From Actinomycetospora sp. NBRC 106378 (lineage in GTDB: Bacteria > Actinomycetota > Actinomycetes > Mycobacteriales > Pseudonocardiaceae), in contig NZ_BSTT01000011.1 in assembly GCF_030269685.1 (NCBI RefSeq), positions 62,001 through 126,000 of the forward strand: 64,000 nt of DNA, given 5' to 3'. Below the pieces are notes generated by a model that searched no databases, was not told the DNA's origin, and saw only the letters and a program-made list of their open reading frames with translations. Position numbers and translations under genes: made by a program. Positions 54,237 through 63,034 of the stretch are shown piece after piece. Positions within the stretch are counted from its first letter, which is position 1, and each line of letters starts with the position of its first letter.

Positions 54237-56005
54237 CGTGCGTCCTCCGGGGTCCCCGACGACGGGTCGGGCAGCTCCTCCGGCACGACCACCGCGAACT
54301 CGCCGGTCTCGGGCGGGGGCAGCGCCGTGCCCGTCGTGCCCGCGGCCTCGTGGATGCCGGGCTCGGCCTCGGCGGGTGCCGCCGAGACGGGGATGAGCGG
54401 GAGCGGGCTGGTGCGCAGCAGGTCCCCGGCGGTGCGCGGCAGCGTCAGCCGGAACACCGCGCCGTGGTCGGTCTCGCCCCACGCCTGCAGCCAGCCGCCC
54501 TGCAGGCGCGCGTCCTCGAGGCTGATGGCGAGCCCCAGCCCCGTGCCGCCGCTGCGGCGCTGGCGCGAGGGGTCGGCGCGCCAGAACCGGTTGAACACCA
54601 GGCCGGCCTCGCCGGGCTTCAGGCCGATCCCGTGGTCGCGCACGACGACCGCCACCGCGTGCTCGTCGGCCGCCACCCGCACCTCGACCGGCCGGCTCTC
54701 GCCGTGGTCGATCGCGTTGGCCAGCAGGTTGCGCAGGATCCGCTCGACGCGACGCGGGTCGACCTCCGCGGCGGCGGGCTCGGCGAGGTCGAGCAGCAGC
54801 GGCGTCGCGGTCTCGTCGACGAGGTGGCGCACGGTCTCCGCGGCACGGCGCACGACGTCGCGGACGTCGACCCGCTCCACGGCGAGCTCGGCCACCCCGG
54901 CGTCGAGGCGGCTGATCTCGAGCAGGTCACCCAGCAACGACTCGAAGCGGTCCAGCTCGTCGACGAGCAGCTGCGCGCTCCGGTGGGCGATCCGGTCGGT
55001 GTCCTTCCGGTCCTCGGCCTGCGCGTGCAGCACCTCGGCCGCCATCCGCACCGTCGTCAGCGGCGTCCGCAGCTCGTGGCTGACGTCGGAGGTGAACCGT
55101 CGCTGCAGCGCCCCGAACTCCTCGAGCTGGTGGATCTGCTGCTGGATGCTCGCGGCCATCTCGTTGTAGGACTCGGCGAGGCGCGCCACCTCGTCGTCGC
55201 CGTAGACCGGCATGCGCTCGTCGAGGTGTCCGTCGGCGAACCGCTCGGCCACGTCCGCGGCCTGGCGCACCGGACGCACGACCTGGCGCGTGACGATGCT
55301 CGAGATCCCCGCGAGCAGACCCAGCAGCGCCAGCCCGGCCAGCGCCAACGTCGACTGGATCAGCGCGAGGGTCCGCTGCTCGGCCGTGAGCGGGAAGATC
55401 AGGTACAGCTGCAGGTTGCGTCCGGCGGTCCGCACCGGCTGGCCGACGACGTACGCCGGGACGTCCGGGCGCCCGGTCCTCGTCACCGTCACGTACTTCG
55501 TCGCGAGGAAGCCCTTGAGCACCGGGGCGCGCAGCTGCGGCGGCACCACCCCCGCGGGTCCCGACGACGGGTCGGTGACCGATCCGCTCGACCCCGTCGC
55601 CCCGGGTGTCCCGATGGCCTCGGTGCCGGCGACGAGCACGGCCTCGAAGGCCCCGGCGTCGCGGTCGGACCCGGAGCCGGAGGAGGTCAGCCCGTCGAGC
55701 GCCTCGTCGAGCGTGGCCTGCGTGCCGTCGCGGTCGGGATCGACGCGGGCGAGGTCGCGCTCCAGGTTGCCGCGGCTGATGTCGGCCTGCACGAGGGCGG
55801 CCTGTTCCTTGCCCTCGAGCAGCCGGTCCGCGATCTGGGTCTGCAGGACGAGGCCGAGGACGAGCACCACGACGGTCGACATCGCGACCGTGGACAGCAC
55901 GACCCGCAGCTGCATCGACCGGCGCCACAGCACGCGGACGGCGCCGACCCGCTCCGCGAGGGCCAGCTCGGCGCGGCGGCGGAGCCCGGCGAGACGCTCA
56001 GCCAC
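54233..56005 (-). CDS. mtrB: Sensor histidine kinase MtrB
   Basis: 590 residues. Two transmembrane helices (about 33-54 and 215-236) flank an extracellular domain. A HAMP domain (about 237-290), the phospho-acceptor motif FTSDVSHELRTPLTTVRM (His about 309) and the HATPase blocks NLLANAIDHGES, DHGIGLKPGE and GGTGLGLAIS follow. The C-terminal 70 residues are a variable Pro/Ala tail. MtrB-MtrA controls cell wall and division genes. Two DPSSG segments in the variable parts are encoded by the CCCGACGACGGG repeat (54255, 55560). The start is GTG, 21 nt after mtrA. Confidence 0.95.
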   Translation of the reverse strand: MAERLAGLRRRAELALAERVGAVRVLWRRSMQLRVVLSTVAMSTVVVLVLGLVLQTQIADRLLEGKEQAALVQADISRGNLERDLARVDPDRDGTQATLDEALDGLTSSGSGSDRDAGAFEAVLVAGTEAIGTPGATGSSGSVTDPSSGPAGVVPPQLRAPVLKGFLATKYVTVTRTGRPDVPAYVVGQPVRTAGRNLQLYLIFPLTAEQRTLALIQSTLALAGLALLGLLAGISSIVTRQVVRPVRQAADVAERFADGHLDERMPVYGDDEVARLAESYNEMAASIQQQIHQLEEFGALQRRFTSDVSHELRTPLTTVRMAAEVLHAQAEDRKDTDRIAHRSAQLLVDELDRFESLLGDLLEISRLDAGVAELAVERVDVRDVVRRAAETVRHLVDETATPLLLDLAEPAAAEVDPRRVERILRNLLANAIDHGESRPVEVRVAADEHAVAVVVRDHGIGLKPGEAGLVFNRFWRADPSRQRRSGGTGLGLAISLEDARLQGGWLQAWGETDHGAVFRLTLPRTAGDLLRTSPLPLIPVSAAPAEAEPGIHEAAGTTGTALPPPETGEFAVVVPEELPDPSSGTPEDAR

Positions 56006-56026
56006 GGATCACCCCGGTCACACCGA

Positions 56027-56704
56027 TCAGGGCGGGCCGGCCTTGTACCCGACCCCGCGGACGGTCAGCACCACCTCGGGGTGCTCCGGGTCCGTCTCGA
56101 CCTTGGAGCGCAGCCGCTGCACGTGGACGTTCACCAGCCGGGTGTCCGCCGCGTGCCGGTAGCCCCAGACCTGTTCGAGCAGCACCTCGCGGGTGAACAC
56201 CTGCCGCGGCTTGCGGGCGAGCGCCACCAGCAGGTCGAACTCCAGCGGCGTGAGCGGGATCGGCGCGCCGCCGCGACGCACCTGGTGCGCCGGGACGTCG
56301 ATCGTCACGTCGCCGATCTGCATCTGCTCGCTGGGCTCCGACGGGAACTGCCGCAGCCGCGCCCGGATCCGGGCGACGAGCTCCTTCGGCTTGAACGGCT
56401 TGACGATGTAGTCGTCCGCGCCCGACTCCAGCCCGAGCACGATGTCCACCGTGTCGGTCTTCGCGGTCAGCATGACGACGGGCACCCCGGACTCGGCCCG
56501 GATCGCCCGGCAGACGTCGATCCCGTTCATGCCCGGCAGCATCAGGTCGAGCAGCACCAGATCCGGCGCGGACTCCCGCACCGTCGGCAGCGCGTCGGCC
56601 CCGTCCGAGACGACCGTCGTCTCGAAACCCTCGCCCTGCAGGACGATCGTCAGCATCTCGGCGAGCGAGGAGTCGTCGTCCACCACGAGGATCCGGGAGC
56701 TCAT
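56027..56704 (-). CDS. mtrA: Response regulator MtrA
   Basis: 225 residues, OmpR type. The receiver domain (1-118) has VVDDDSS, the phosphorylated Asp53 in LVLLDLMLPG, VVMLTAKTD and IVKPFKPKEL (conserved Lys). The winged helix (about 130-225) has LTPLEFDLLVALARKP and DTRLVNVHVQRLRSKVE. It is essential in mycobacteria. The ATG overlaps the tmk stop by 4 nt (ATGA). Confidence 0.97.
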   Translation of the reverse strand: MSSRILVVDDDSSLAEMLTIVLQGEGFETTVVSDGADALPTVRESAPDLVLLDLMLPGMNGIDVCRAIRAESGVPVVMLTAKTDTVDIVLGLESGADDYIVKPFKPKELVARIRARLRQFPSEPSEQMQIGDVTIDVPAHQVRRGGAPIPLTPLEFDLLVALARKPRQVFTREVLLEQVWGYRHAADTRLVNVHVQRLRSKVETDPEHPEVVLTVRGVGYKAGPP

Positions 56705-57405
56705 GTCTCAATGGTGTCACTTCTCACCGACGATCCGGGAGCGAATGCGTCCCCGAGCACGGCATCCAGCACGGCGTCAGCCGTACGGGTGAGCGCGTTG
56801 TCCCCCGACTGCCGATTGTCGGACACCCACCAGGGTGCCAGCCACTGCTCCTCGACGAGGGCGTCGTAGACCGCCGCACACCGTCCCTGCAGTTCGGCGT
56901 CGGCCTCGAAGCCGTCGGCGGCGCGGTCGGGCCGCTGCGCCGCACGGTCGCGGACCCGCTGCGCCGCGAGCTCCGGCGGCACCCGGACCAGCACCTGCGC
57001 GTCCGGCACCGGGAGCCCGAACCGCTCGATCTCGGTGGCCGCCACCCAGGCCGCGAACCCGCCGACGCCCTCGTGCAGCCGCGCCGAGCCGTACGCCGCG
57101 TTCGACGCCACGTACCGGTCGACCAGCAGCAGATCGCAGTCCCGACGGCGGGTGGCGAGCTCCTCGCGCGCGGCCCGGCGGTCGAGGGCGAACAGGAGGG
57201 CCATCGCGTGCACGGAGGCGCCGGTGTCGCCGTGCCCGCCGCGCAACGCCTCGCCGGCCAGTGCCGCGTGGACGTCGTCGTCGTAGCGCGGGAAGGCGAT
57301 CGCGCCGACCGTCGCGCCCCGGTGCTCGGCCGCGCGGTGCAGGGCGGCCACCAGGGTCGCCTTGCCCGCCCCGTCCAGGCCCTCGACGGCCACCAGAACA
57401 CCCAC
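56701..57405 (-). CDS. tmk: Thymidylate kinase
   Basis: 234 residues. The P-loop EGLDGAGKATLV (about 8-19), FPRYDDDVHAALAGEALRGG and the DR motif LLVDRYVASNAAYGSARL match the actinobacterial dTMP kinase (Rv3247c type). It makes dTDP for DNA synthesis. GTG 57405 is chosen because TAGCGT sits 8 nt upstream and the conserved start (VGVLVAVEG) begins there; longer frames would read into the repeat array. It heads the tmk-mtrA-mtrB-lpqB operon. Confidence 0.93.
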   Translation of the reverse strand: MGVLVAVEGLDGAGKATLVAALHRAAEHRGATVGAIAFPRYDDDVHAALAGEALRGGHGDTGASVHAMALLFALDRRAAREELATRRRDCDLLLVDRYVASNAAYGSARLHEGVGGFAAWVAATEIERFGLPVPDAQVLVRVPPELAAQRVRDRAAQRPDRAADGFEADAELQGRCAAVYDALVEEQWLAPWWVSDNRQSGDNALTRTADAVLDAVLGDAFAPGSSVRSDTIET

Positions 57406-57451
57406 GGACGGCCACGCTAGCCAGGAACGCAGCGTGACGGCGGTGCGGGAC

Positions 57452-57513
57452 CGGCGAGGTGCACACCACGCAGGGCGAGCAGCCCCGAGATCTGCCCCAC
57501 GTGAACCTCGCGG
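57452..57513. repeat. 62-nt palindromic repeat, copy 4
   Basis: It begins CGGCGAGGTGCACACCACGC and ends CCCACGTGAACCTCGCGG. With copy 5 (83 bp further) it fills the gap between tmk and ahcY, which are on the same strand. Confidence 0.65.
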
Positions 57514-57534
57514 ACCGGCTGCCCGGCCCGCCCG

Positions 57535-57596
57535 CGCCGAGGTGCACGCCAGGCAGGGCCCACGGCCACGGAACCTGCCCCACGTGAACCTCGCGG
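57535..57596. repeat. 62-nt palindromic repeat, copy 5
   Basis: It begins CGCCGAGGTGCACGCCAGGC and ends CCCACGTGAACCTCGCGG. The right arm is identical to that of copy 4. Confidence 0.65.
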
Positions 57597-57617
57597 CGAG
57601 GGCACACCCGGACACGA

Positions 57618-57654
57618 CGGAGGGCCCCGCCGCACGTGGCGACGGGGCCCTCCG
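57618..57654. terminator. Terminator of ahcY
   Basis: Arms CGGAGGGCCCC (57618-57628) and GGGGCCCTCCG (57644-57654) pair perfectly around a 15-nt loop. It lies 13 bp after the ahcY stop on the minus strand and has the same GGGCCC core as the other strong terminators here. Confidence 0.85.
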
Positions 57655-57667
57655 AGGTCAGGTCCGA

Positions 57668-59149
57668 TCAGTACCGGTAGTGCTCCGGCTTGTACGGGCC
57701 CTCGACGTCGACGCCGATGTACTCGGCCTGCTCCTTGGTGAGCTTGGTCAGCTCCGCGCCGAGTGCCTCGACGTGGACCTTCGCGACCTTCTCGTCCAGG
57801 TGCTTCGGCAGGCGGTAGACGCCGATCGGGTACTCGTCCTGCTTCGTGAAGATCTCGATCTGCGCGATCGTCTGGTTCGCGAACGAGTTCGACATGACGA
57901 AGCTGGGGTGCCCGGTGGCGTTGCCCAGGTTCAGCAGGCGACCCTCGGACAGCAGGATGATCGAGTGGCCGTCCTCGAAGCGCCACTCGTCGACCTGCGG
58001 CTTGATGTTGATCCGCGTGGCGCCGGACTTCTCGAGCTTCTCGACCTGGATCTCGTTGTCGAAGTGGCCGATGTTGCCCAGGATCGCCTGGTGCTTCATC
58101 CGCTTCATGTGCTCGAGCGTGATGATGTCCTTGTTGCCGGTCGTCGTGATGACGATGTCGGCCTCGTCGATGACGTTCTCGACGGTGTTGACGTCGTAGC
58201 CCTCCATCAGCGCCTGGAGCGCGCAGATGGGGTCGGCCTCGGTGACGGTCACGCGGGCACCCTGGCCACGCAGCGACTCCGCGGAGCCCTTGCCGACGTC
58301 GCCGAAGCCGCAGATGACGGCCTTCTTGCCGGAGATCAGCACGTCGACGGCGCGGTTGATGCCGTCGATGAGCGAGTGGCGGCAGCCGTACTTGTTGTCG
58401 AACTTCGACTTGGTGACCGAGTCGTTGACGTTGATCGCCGGGAAGAGCAGCTTGCCCTCGTTGAAGAACTCGTACAGGCGGTGCACGCCCGTCGTGGTCT
58501 CCTCGGTGACGCCGCGGATGCCCGAGGCCACCTTGGTCCAGTGCTGCGGGTCCTCGGCGAGCGAGCGACGCAGGGTCTCGAGGACGACCTGGTACTCGGC
58601 GGGGTCGTCGAGCTCGGTGCTCGGCACGACGCCGGCCTTCTCGAACTCCACGCCCTTGTGGACGAGCATGGTGGCGTCGCCGCCGTCGTCCAGGATCATG
58701 TTCGGGCCGCGGGTCTCACTGTCGCGCCACGCGAGCATCTGCTCGGCGCACCACCAGTACTCCTCCAGCGACTCGCCCTTCCAGGCGAAGCACGCGACGC
58801 CCTTGGGCTCCTCGGGGGTGCCGTGCGGGCCGACGACGACCGCGGCGGCCGCGTGGTCCTGCGTGGAGAAGATGTTGCAGGAGGCCCAGCGGACCTCGGC
58901 ACCGAGCTCGACCAGGGTCTCGATGAGCACCGCGGTCTGGATCGTCATGTGCAGCGAGCCGGAGATGCGCGCGCCGTGCAGCGGCTTCGCCTCGGAGTAC
59001 TCGCGCCGCAGGGCCATCAGCCCGGGCATCTCGTGCTCGGCGAGGCGGATCTCGCGGCGACCGAAGTCGGCCTGCGAGAGGTCGGCGACCGCGAAGTCGA
59101 TCCCGTTCTTCTCGGCGTACTTCTCGTGCGTGGTGCCTACTGCTGCCAT
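57668..59149 (-). CDS. ahcY: S-adenosylhomocysteinase
   Basis: 493 residues, the size of mycobacterial SahH, which includes an insert. It splits S-adenosylhomocysteine into homocysteine and adenosine, keeping methylation running. Visible are [27 protein letters not shown], the NAD loop [27 protein letters not shown] and the C-terminal lid KPEHYRY. The Lys/Asp active site is in [18 protein letters not shown]. An S-adenosylhomocysteine riboswitch precedes it. The gene lies after tmk in M. tuberculosis too (Rv3248c). Confidence 0.97.
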   Translation of the reverse strand: MAAVGTTHEKYAEKNGIDFAVADLSQADFGRREIRLAEHEMPGLMALRREYSEAKPLHGARISGSLHMTIQTAVLIETLVELGAEVRWASCNIFSTQDHAAAAVVVGPHGTPEEPKGVACFAWKGESLEEYWWCAEQMLAWRDSETRGPNMILDDGGDATMLVHKGVEFEKAGVVPSTELDDPAEYQVVLETLRRSLAEDPQHWTKVASGIRGVTEETTTGVHRLYEFFNEGKLLFPAINVNDSVTKSKFDNKYGCRHSLIDGINRAVDVLISGKKAVICGFGDVGKGSAESLRGQGARVTVTEADPICALQALMEGYDVNTVENVIDEADIVITTTGNKDIITLEHMKRMKHQAILGNIGHFDNEIQVEKLEKSGATRINIKPQVDEWRFEDGHSIILLSEGRLLNLGNATGHPSFVMSNSFANQTIAQIEIFTKQDEYPIGVYRLPKHLDEKVAKVHVEALGAELTKLTKEQAEYIGVDVEGPYKPEHYRY

Positions 59150-59243
59150 GACTCCTCATCCGCTGTCGTGGGGTGAGTGGTACGACCGTGCAGTCATCGA
59201 CCCGGCTCGTCGCCGGACCTCGGGCGCGGTCCTCCACCGTCCG

Positions 59244-59313
59244 GAGGCGCCCTTGCGATGGTGCGGAATCCACCGAGCGTGGCGGGCGAAGCCCGTTGCA
59301 GCGCCACTCGGCG
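59244..59313 (-). ncRNA. S-adenosylhomocysteine (SAH) riboswitch
   Basis: On the minus strand, P1 forms between CCGAG (59311-59307) and CTCGG (59277-59273). The conserved loop GCTGCAACGGGC (59302-59291) and an inner stem CGGGC-ttcg-CCCG follow. A downstream GGCGCC (59251-59246) can pair with GGCGC in the loop (59305-59301), making the pseudoknot of this class. The order and the GCTGCAACGG core match the SAH riboswitch, a turn-on switch for ahcY genes. A GGACC/GGTCC hairpin further on could be the expression platform. Confidence 0.75.
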
Positions 59314-59354
59314 GCTCCGACGCACGTCACGTGCGTTCTGTTGCCGTGATTCGA

Positions 59355-59382
59355 GGTTCACACAGGTCCCGGGGGTGGTCAA
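59355..59382 (-). promoter_or_regulatory. Candidate ahcY promoter
   Basis: On the minus strand TTGACC (59382-59377) and TGAACC (59360-59355) are 16 bp apart. Transcription would begin about 35 nt before the riboswitch. Confidence 0.45.
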
Positions 59383-59504
59383 GGCGGAGCGACCGCACTC
59401 CGCCCGACCGCGCGAGGTCCCCGCAGGTAGGGCGGCGGTAGTCCCGGTTCGTCACCCGGGTCACAGTGCACCCGGTCACACGGTTGCGTACGGACGCCAA
59501 CGGT

Positions 59505-59533
59505 ATGACCGGCGCCACATCCGGTCGTAGGCT
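59505..59533 (+). promoter_or_regulatory. Candidate promoter of the acyl-CoA synthetase gene
   Basis: ATGACC (59505-59510) and TAGGCT (59528-59533) are 17 bp apart, giving a leader of about 35 nt. Just upstream, ACCCGGGTCACA (59454-59465) and ACCCGGTCACA (59470-59480) form a direct repeat that may be an operator. Confidence 0.5.
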
Positions 59534-59574
59534 CGCCTTCCTCCTCCCGAAGCAGCTCCAGGAAGGCCGCGCCC

Positions 59575-61197
59575 GTGCTCGGACAGATGCAGGACCGTCC
59601 CCTCGCCCTCCCCCACGTGTTCCACCGGGCCGAGCAGATGTTCGGTCACAAGACGCTCACCGGGATCGGCGTCGGCGGCGCCGTCACCACGACGACGTAC
59701 GCGGACTGGGGGCAGCGCGTCCGCCGGACCGCCGCGGCCCTCGACGCCCTCGGCGTCGCCGAGGATGCCCGCGTCGGCACCTTCTGCTGGAACACCCCGG
59801 CCCACCTCGAGCTGTACTTCGCCGTGCCCTGTACGGGCCGCGTGCTGCACACGCTCAACATCCGGCTCTTCCCCGAGCAGCTCGTCTACATCGTCAACCA
59901 CGCCGACGACGAGGTGATCTTCGTCGAGCGGGCGCTGCTCGGGATGCTCTGGCCGCTCGCCGAGCAGATGCCGAACGTGAAGAAATTCGTCGTCATCGAC
60001 GACGGCGCCGACACCGAGATCCCCGACGACGAGCGCATCGTCGACCACGCGGAGCTGCTCGCCTCGGTCGAGCCGTTCCCCGGTCTCTTCGAGGTCGCGG
60101 ACGAGAACCGCGCCGCCGCCATGTGCTACACGTCGGGCACCACCGGCAACCCGAAGGGCGTCGTCTACTCCCACCGCTCGACGGTGCTGCACTCGATCGC
60201 GGTGCTCATCGCCGACGTCGCGGGGCTCGTCGAGCGGGACGTCCTGCTCCCGATCGTCCCGATGTTCCACGCCAACGCCTGGGGCACGCCCTACGCGGCG
60301 GTGTTCTGCGGCGCCTCGATCGTCATGCCCGGGCCGAACATGGTGCCGAAGGCGATCGCCGGGATGCTGCGCGACCACGACATCACCGTCACCGCCGGCG
60401 TGCCGACCATCTGGATGGGCGTCCTGCCCGAGCTCGAGCGCTCCGACGTCCCGCACCTGCGGATCGTGCTCTGCGGCGGCTCCGCGGTGCCGCGCTCGCT
60501 CTCCGAGGGCTGGCGGGAGAAGGTCGGGCTGCCGATCACGCAGGCGTGGGGCATGACCGAGACCAGCCCGATCGCGACGACGGGCATGCTCCGGTCGATC
60601 CACGACGGGCTCTCCGACGACGAGCTCGCCGACGTCCGCGCCACGCAGGGCCAGCCGACCCCGCTGGTCGAGCTCCGCCTCGCCGACCCCGACACCGGCG
60701 AGATCGTCCCCTGGGACGGCACCTCCTCGGGCGAGCTGCAGGCCGCCGGCCCGTGGATCGCGGCGTCGTACTACCGCAACGAGGACGGCGGCAAGCAGTT
60801 CACCGCCGACGGCTGGCTGCGCACCGGCGACGTCGCGATCATCGACCCGAGCGGCTACGTCCGGCTCGTCGACCGCACGAAGGACCTGGTCAAGTCCGGC
60901 GGCGAGTGGATCTCCTCGGTGGACATGGAGAACCAGATCATGGGCATGCCCGAGGTCGCCGAGGCCGCGGTCATCGCCGTCCCCGACGAGAAGTGGTCGG
61001 AGCGGCCGATGGCCTGCGTGGTGGTGCGCGAGGGCGCCGAGCTGACCCCCGACCAGGTCAAGGAGTACCTGGCGACGAAGGTCGCGAAGTGGCAGATCCC
61101 CGACGACGTCGTCTTCATCGACGAGGTGCCCAAGACCTCGACCGGGAAGTTCTCGAAGAAGACGCTGCGCGAGAAGTTCGCGGCCGAGAAGGGCTAG
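59575..61197 (+). CDS. Long-chain fatty acid-CoA ligase family protein
   Basis: 540 residues of the acyl-adenylate superfamily, activating a fatty or other carboxylic acid with ATP and CoA. The phosphate loop is YTSGTTGNPKGVVYSHRS (about 183-200), then the A5 motif AWGMTETSP, the GWLRTGD motif, and the C-terminal hinge DRTKDLVKSGGEWIS with the catalytic lysine in KTSTGKFSKK. It resembles the AlkK/FadD medium-to-long-chain branch. The GTG start has AGGAAGG upstream. It is a single gene followed by a strong hairpin. Confidence 0.92.
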   Translation: MLGQMQDRPLALPHVFHRAEQMFGHKTLTGIGVGGAVTTTTYADWGQRVRRTAAALDALGVAEDARVGTFCWNTPAHLELYFAVPCTGRVLHTLNIRLFPEQLVYIVNHADDEVIFVERALLGMLWPLAEQMPNVKKFVVIDDGADTEIPDDERIVDHAELLASVEPFPGLFEVADENRAAAMCYTSGTTGNPKGVVYSHRSTVLHSIAVLIADVAGLVERDVLLPIVPMFHANAWGTPYAAVFCGASIVMPGPNMVPKAIAGMLRDHDITVTAGVPTIWMGVLPELERSDVPHLRIVLCGGSAVPRSLSEGWREKVGLPITQAWGMTETSPIATTGMLRSIHDGLSDDELADVRATQGQPTPLVELRLADPDTGEIVPWDGTSSGELQAAGPWIAASYYRNEDGGKQFTADGWLRTGDVAIIDPSGYVRLVDRTKDLVKSGGEWISSVDMENQIMGMPEVAEAAVIAVPDEKWSERPMACVVVREGAELTPDQVKEYLATKVAKWQIPDDVVFIDEVPKTSTGKFSKKTLREKFAAEKG

Positions 61198-61209
61198 GAG
61201 ACGGGTTCC

Positions 61210-61240
61210 CGACGGCGGGTCGCGACGCGACCCGCCGTCG
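61210..61240. terminator. Hairpin terminator after the acyl-CoA synthetase gene
   Basis: CGACGGCGGGTCGCG and its complement form a stem of about 14 bp with almost no loop. The left arm contains an exact CCCGACGGCGGG repeat (61208-61219), and the right arm a one-mismatch copy in the opposite orientation; two facing copies of the repeat could have built this hairpin. Confidence 0.75.
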
Positions 61241-61386
61241 GCGCAGTCCGCGGTGTGTGTCGCGGTGCGCATCCTGCGAGCAGGACCGACACGAGCAGGG
61301 CGCCGAGGCCGACCGGGCGGCGGGGACGGGAGGTTCGCACCCGCCGACCCTGCCGCCGACGACGTGGCGAGGACGTGCGCCGCGGC

Positions 61387-62922
61387 TCAGTCCCGCGCGC
61401 CGACCGTGGTCTCCGGCAGCTCGCCGCGCTCCCGCTTGCCCAGCACCGAGTTCCGCCGCGAGTAGGCGAAGTAGATGATCACGCCGAGCACCATCCAGCC
61501 GATGAACCGGATCCAGGTCTCGACGGTCAGGTTGATCATCAGCCAGAGGCACGAGATCACCGCGAGGGTCGCGACGATCGGCAGGCCCTTCACGACGAAG
61601 CTGCGGGGCAGGTCGGGCTGCTGGCGGCGCAGGACCCAGGTGCCGACGGCCACGAGCACGAAGGCGAACAGCGTGCCGATGTTGACCATCGACTCGAGCT
61701 CGTCGGCCGGGAAGAACCCGGCGAGCAGGGCACACAGCGTCCCGATGATGATCGTGATGGTGACCGGGGTCCCGCGGGAGCCGGTCCGCGCGAGGTTGCG
61801 CGGGAGCAGCCCGTCACGGCTCATCGCGTAGAAGACGCGGCTCTGGCCGAGCATCAGCACCATGACCACCGTGGTGAGACCGGCGAGCGCGCCGACCTCG
61901 ATGATCGTCGAGGCCCAGTTCGCCCCCACCAGGGTGAACGCGGTGGACAACGTGGCGGTGTCGCCGCCCGGCCCGGTCCGCAGCTGGGTGTAGCTCACCA
62001 TGCCGACCAGCACGAGCGAGGTGGCCACGTAGAGGACGGTGACGACGCCGAGCGACCCGAGGATGCCGCGCGGCAGGTCCTTCTGCGGGTTCTTCGTCTC
62101 CTCGGCCGTGGTGGACACGGCGTCGAACCCGATGAACGCGAAGAAGACGAGCGAGGCGCCGGCGAGCAGGCCGTACACGCCGTAGGTCGATCCGTCGCTG
62201 CCCGCGATCAGCGACAGCAGCGAGGCCTTCACGCCGCCGTCGCCGGCCTGTTCCCCGCCCGACGGCGGGATGAACGGCGAGTAGTTCGCGGACCGGATGT
62301 AGAACGCGCCCACGACGATCACGAGCAGCACCACGCCGACCTTGATCGCGGTCATCACGGTGGAGACGGTGCTGGAGAGCTTGATCCCCAGGATCAGCAC
62401 CACGGTGAGGACCGCGATGATGAGCATCGCACCCCAGTCGACGTCGAGGCCGCCGAGGGACACCGTGGTGGCGGTGCCGTCGCCGGTGAACAGCTGGCCC
62501 AGGTACTTCGCCCAGCTGGTGGAGACGACGGCTGCGCCGAGCGCGTACTCCAGCACGAGGTCCCAGCCGATGATCCAGGCGATGAACTCGCCGAACGTCG
62601 CGTAGGAGAACGTGTAGGCGCTGCCCGCGACCGGCACGGTCGAGGCGAACTCCGCGTAGCAGAGGCCCGCGAACCCGCAGGCGATCGCGGCGATGACGAA
62701 GGAGATCGCCACGGCGGGGCCGGTGATGTCCCCGGCCACGCGCGCGGTGATGGTGAAGATGCCGGCGCCGATGAGGACGGCGACCCCGAAGACGGTGAGG
62801 TCCAGCGCACCGAGCTCGCGACGCAGTTTGCTGTCCGGCTCGTCGGTGTCGCGGATCGACTGCTCCACCGACTTGGTGCGGAACAGGCTGTTCGTGCGCG
62901 GCGAAGGTGTGGTCGTCGCCAT
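61387..62922 (-). CDS. Cationic amino acid transporter family permease (APC superfamily)
   Basis: 511 residues with about 12 membrane helices. The N-terminus LRRELGALDLTVFGVAVLIG then AGIFT is the APC helix-1 motif; GLCYAEFASTVPVAGSAYTF and FDAVSTTAEETKNPQKDLPR are typical of the CAT/YfnA group. A cytoplasmic tail (RRNSVLGKRERGELPE) ends it. It probably imports amino acids such as lysine or arginine. The M. tuberculosis orthologue region has Rv3253c here. The gene stands alone; the 5' end is separated from manA by 112 bp. Confidence 0.92.
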   Translation of the reverse strand: MATTTPSPRTNSLFRTKSVEQSIRDTDEPDSKLRRELGALDLTVFGVAVLIGAGIFTITARVAGDITGPAVAISFVIAAIACGFAGLCYAEFASTVPVAGSAYTFSYATFGEFIAWIIGWDLVLEYALGAAVVSTSWAKYLGQLFTGDGTATTVSLGGLDVDWGAMLIIAVLTVVLILGIKLSSTVSTVMTAIKVGVVLLVIVVGAFYIRSANYSPFIPPSGGEQAGDGGVKASLLSLIAGSDGSTYGVYGLLAGASLVFFAFIGFDAVSTTAEETKNPQKDLPRGILGSLGVVTVLYVATSLVLVGMVSYTQLRTGPGGDTATLSTAFTLVGANWASTIIEVGALAGLTTVVMVLMLGQSRVFYAMSRDGLLPRNLARTGSRGTPVTITIIIGTLCALLAGFFPADELESMVNIGTLFAFVLVAVGTWVLRRQQPDLPRSFVVKGLPIVATLAVISCLWLMINLTVETWIRFIGWMVLGVIIYFAYSRRNSVLGKRERGELPETTVGARD

Positions 62923-63034
62923 TCCCCGGCCCCCTCTCCGTGAAGAACGTGTGCGGTGGCGCGGACCCTATCGGGGGAAACCGACACTCGTCGTGTCGGC
63001 GGGACGACTGGTAGCAACCTGTGCCCGCACGGAC

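Noticed and set aside
50538-55169. A plus-strand frame of about 1543 codons opposite hpf, comF, lpqB and mtrB
   Set aside because: Same reason: no domains, and it runs antisense to four well-supported genes.
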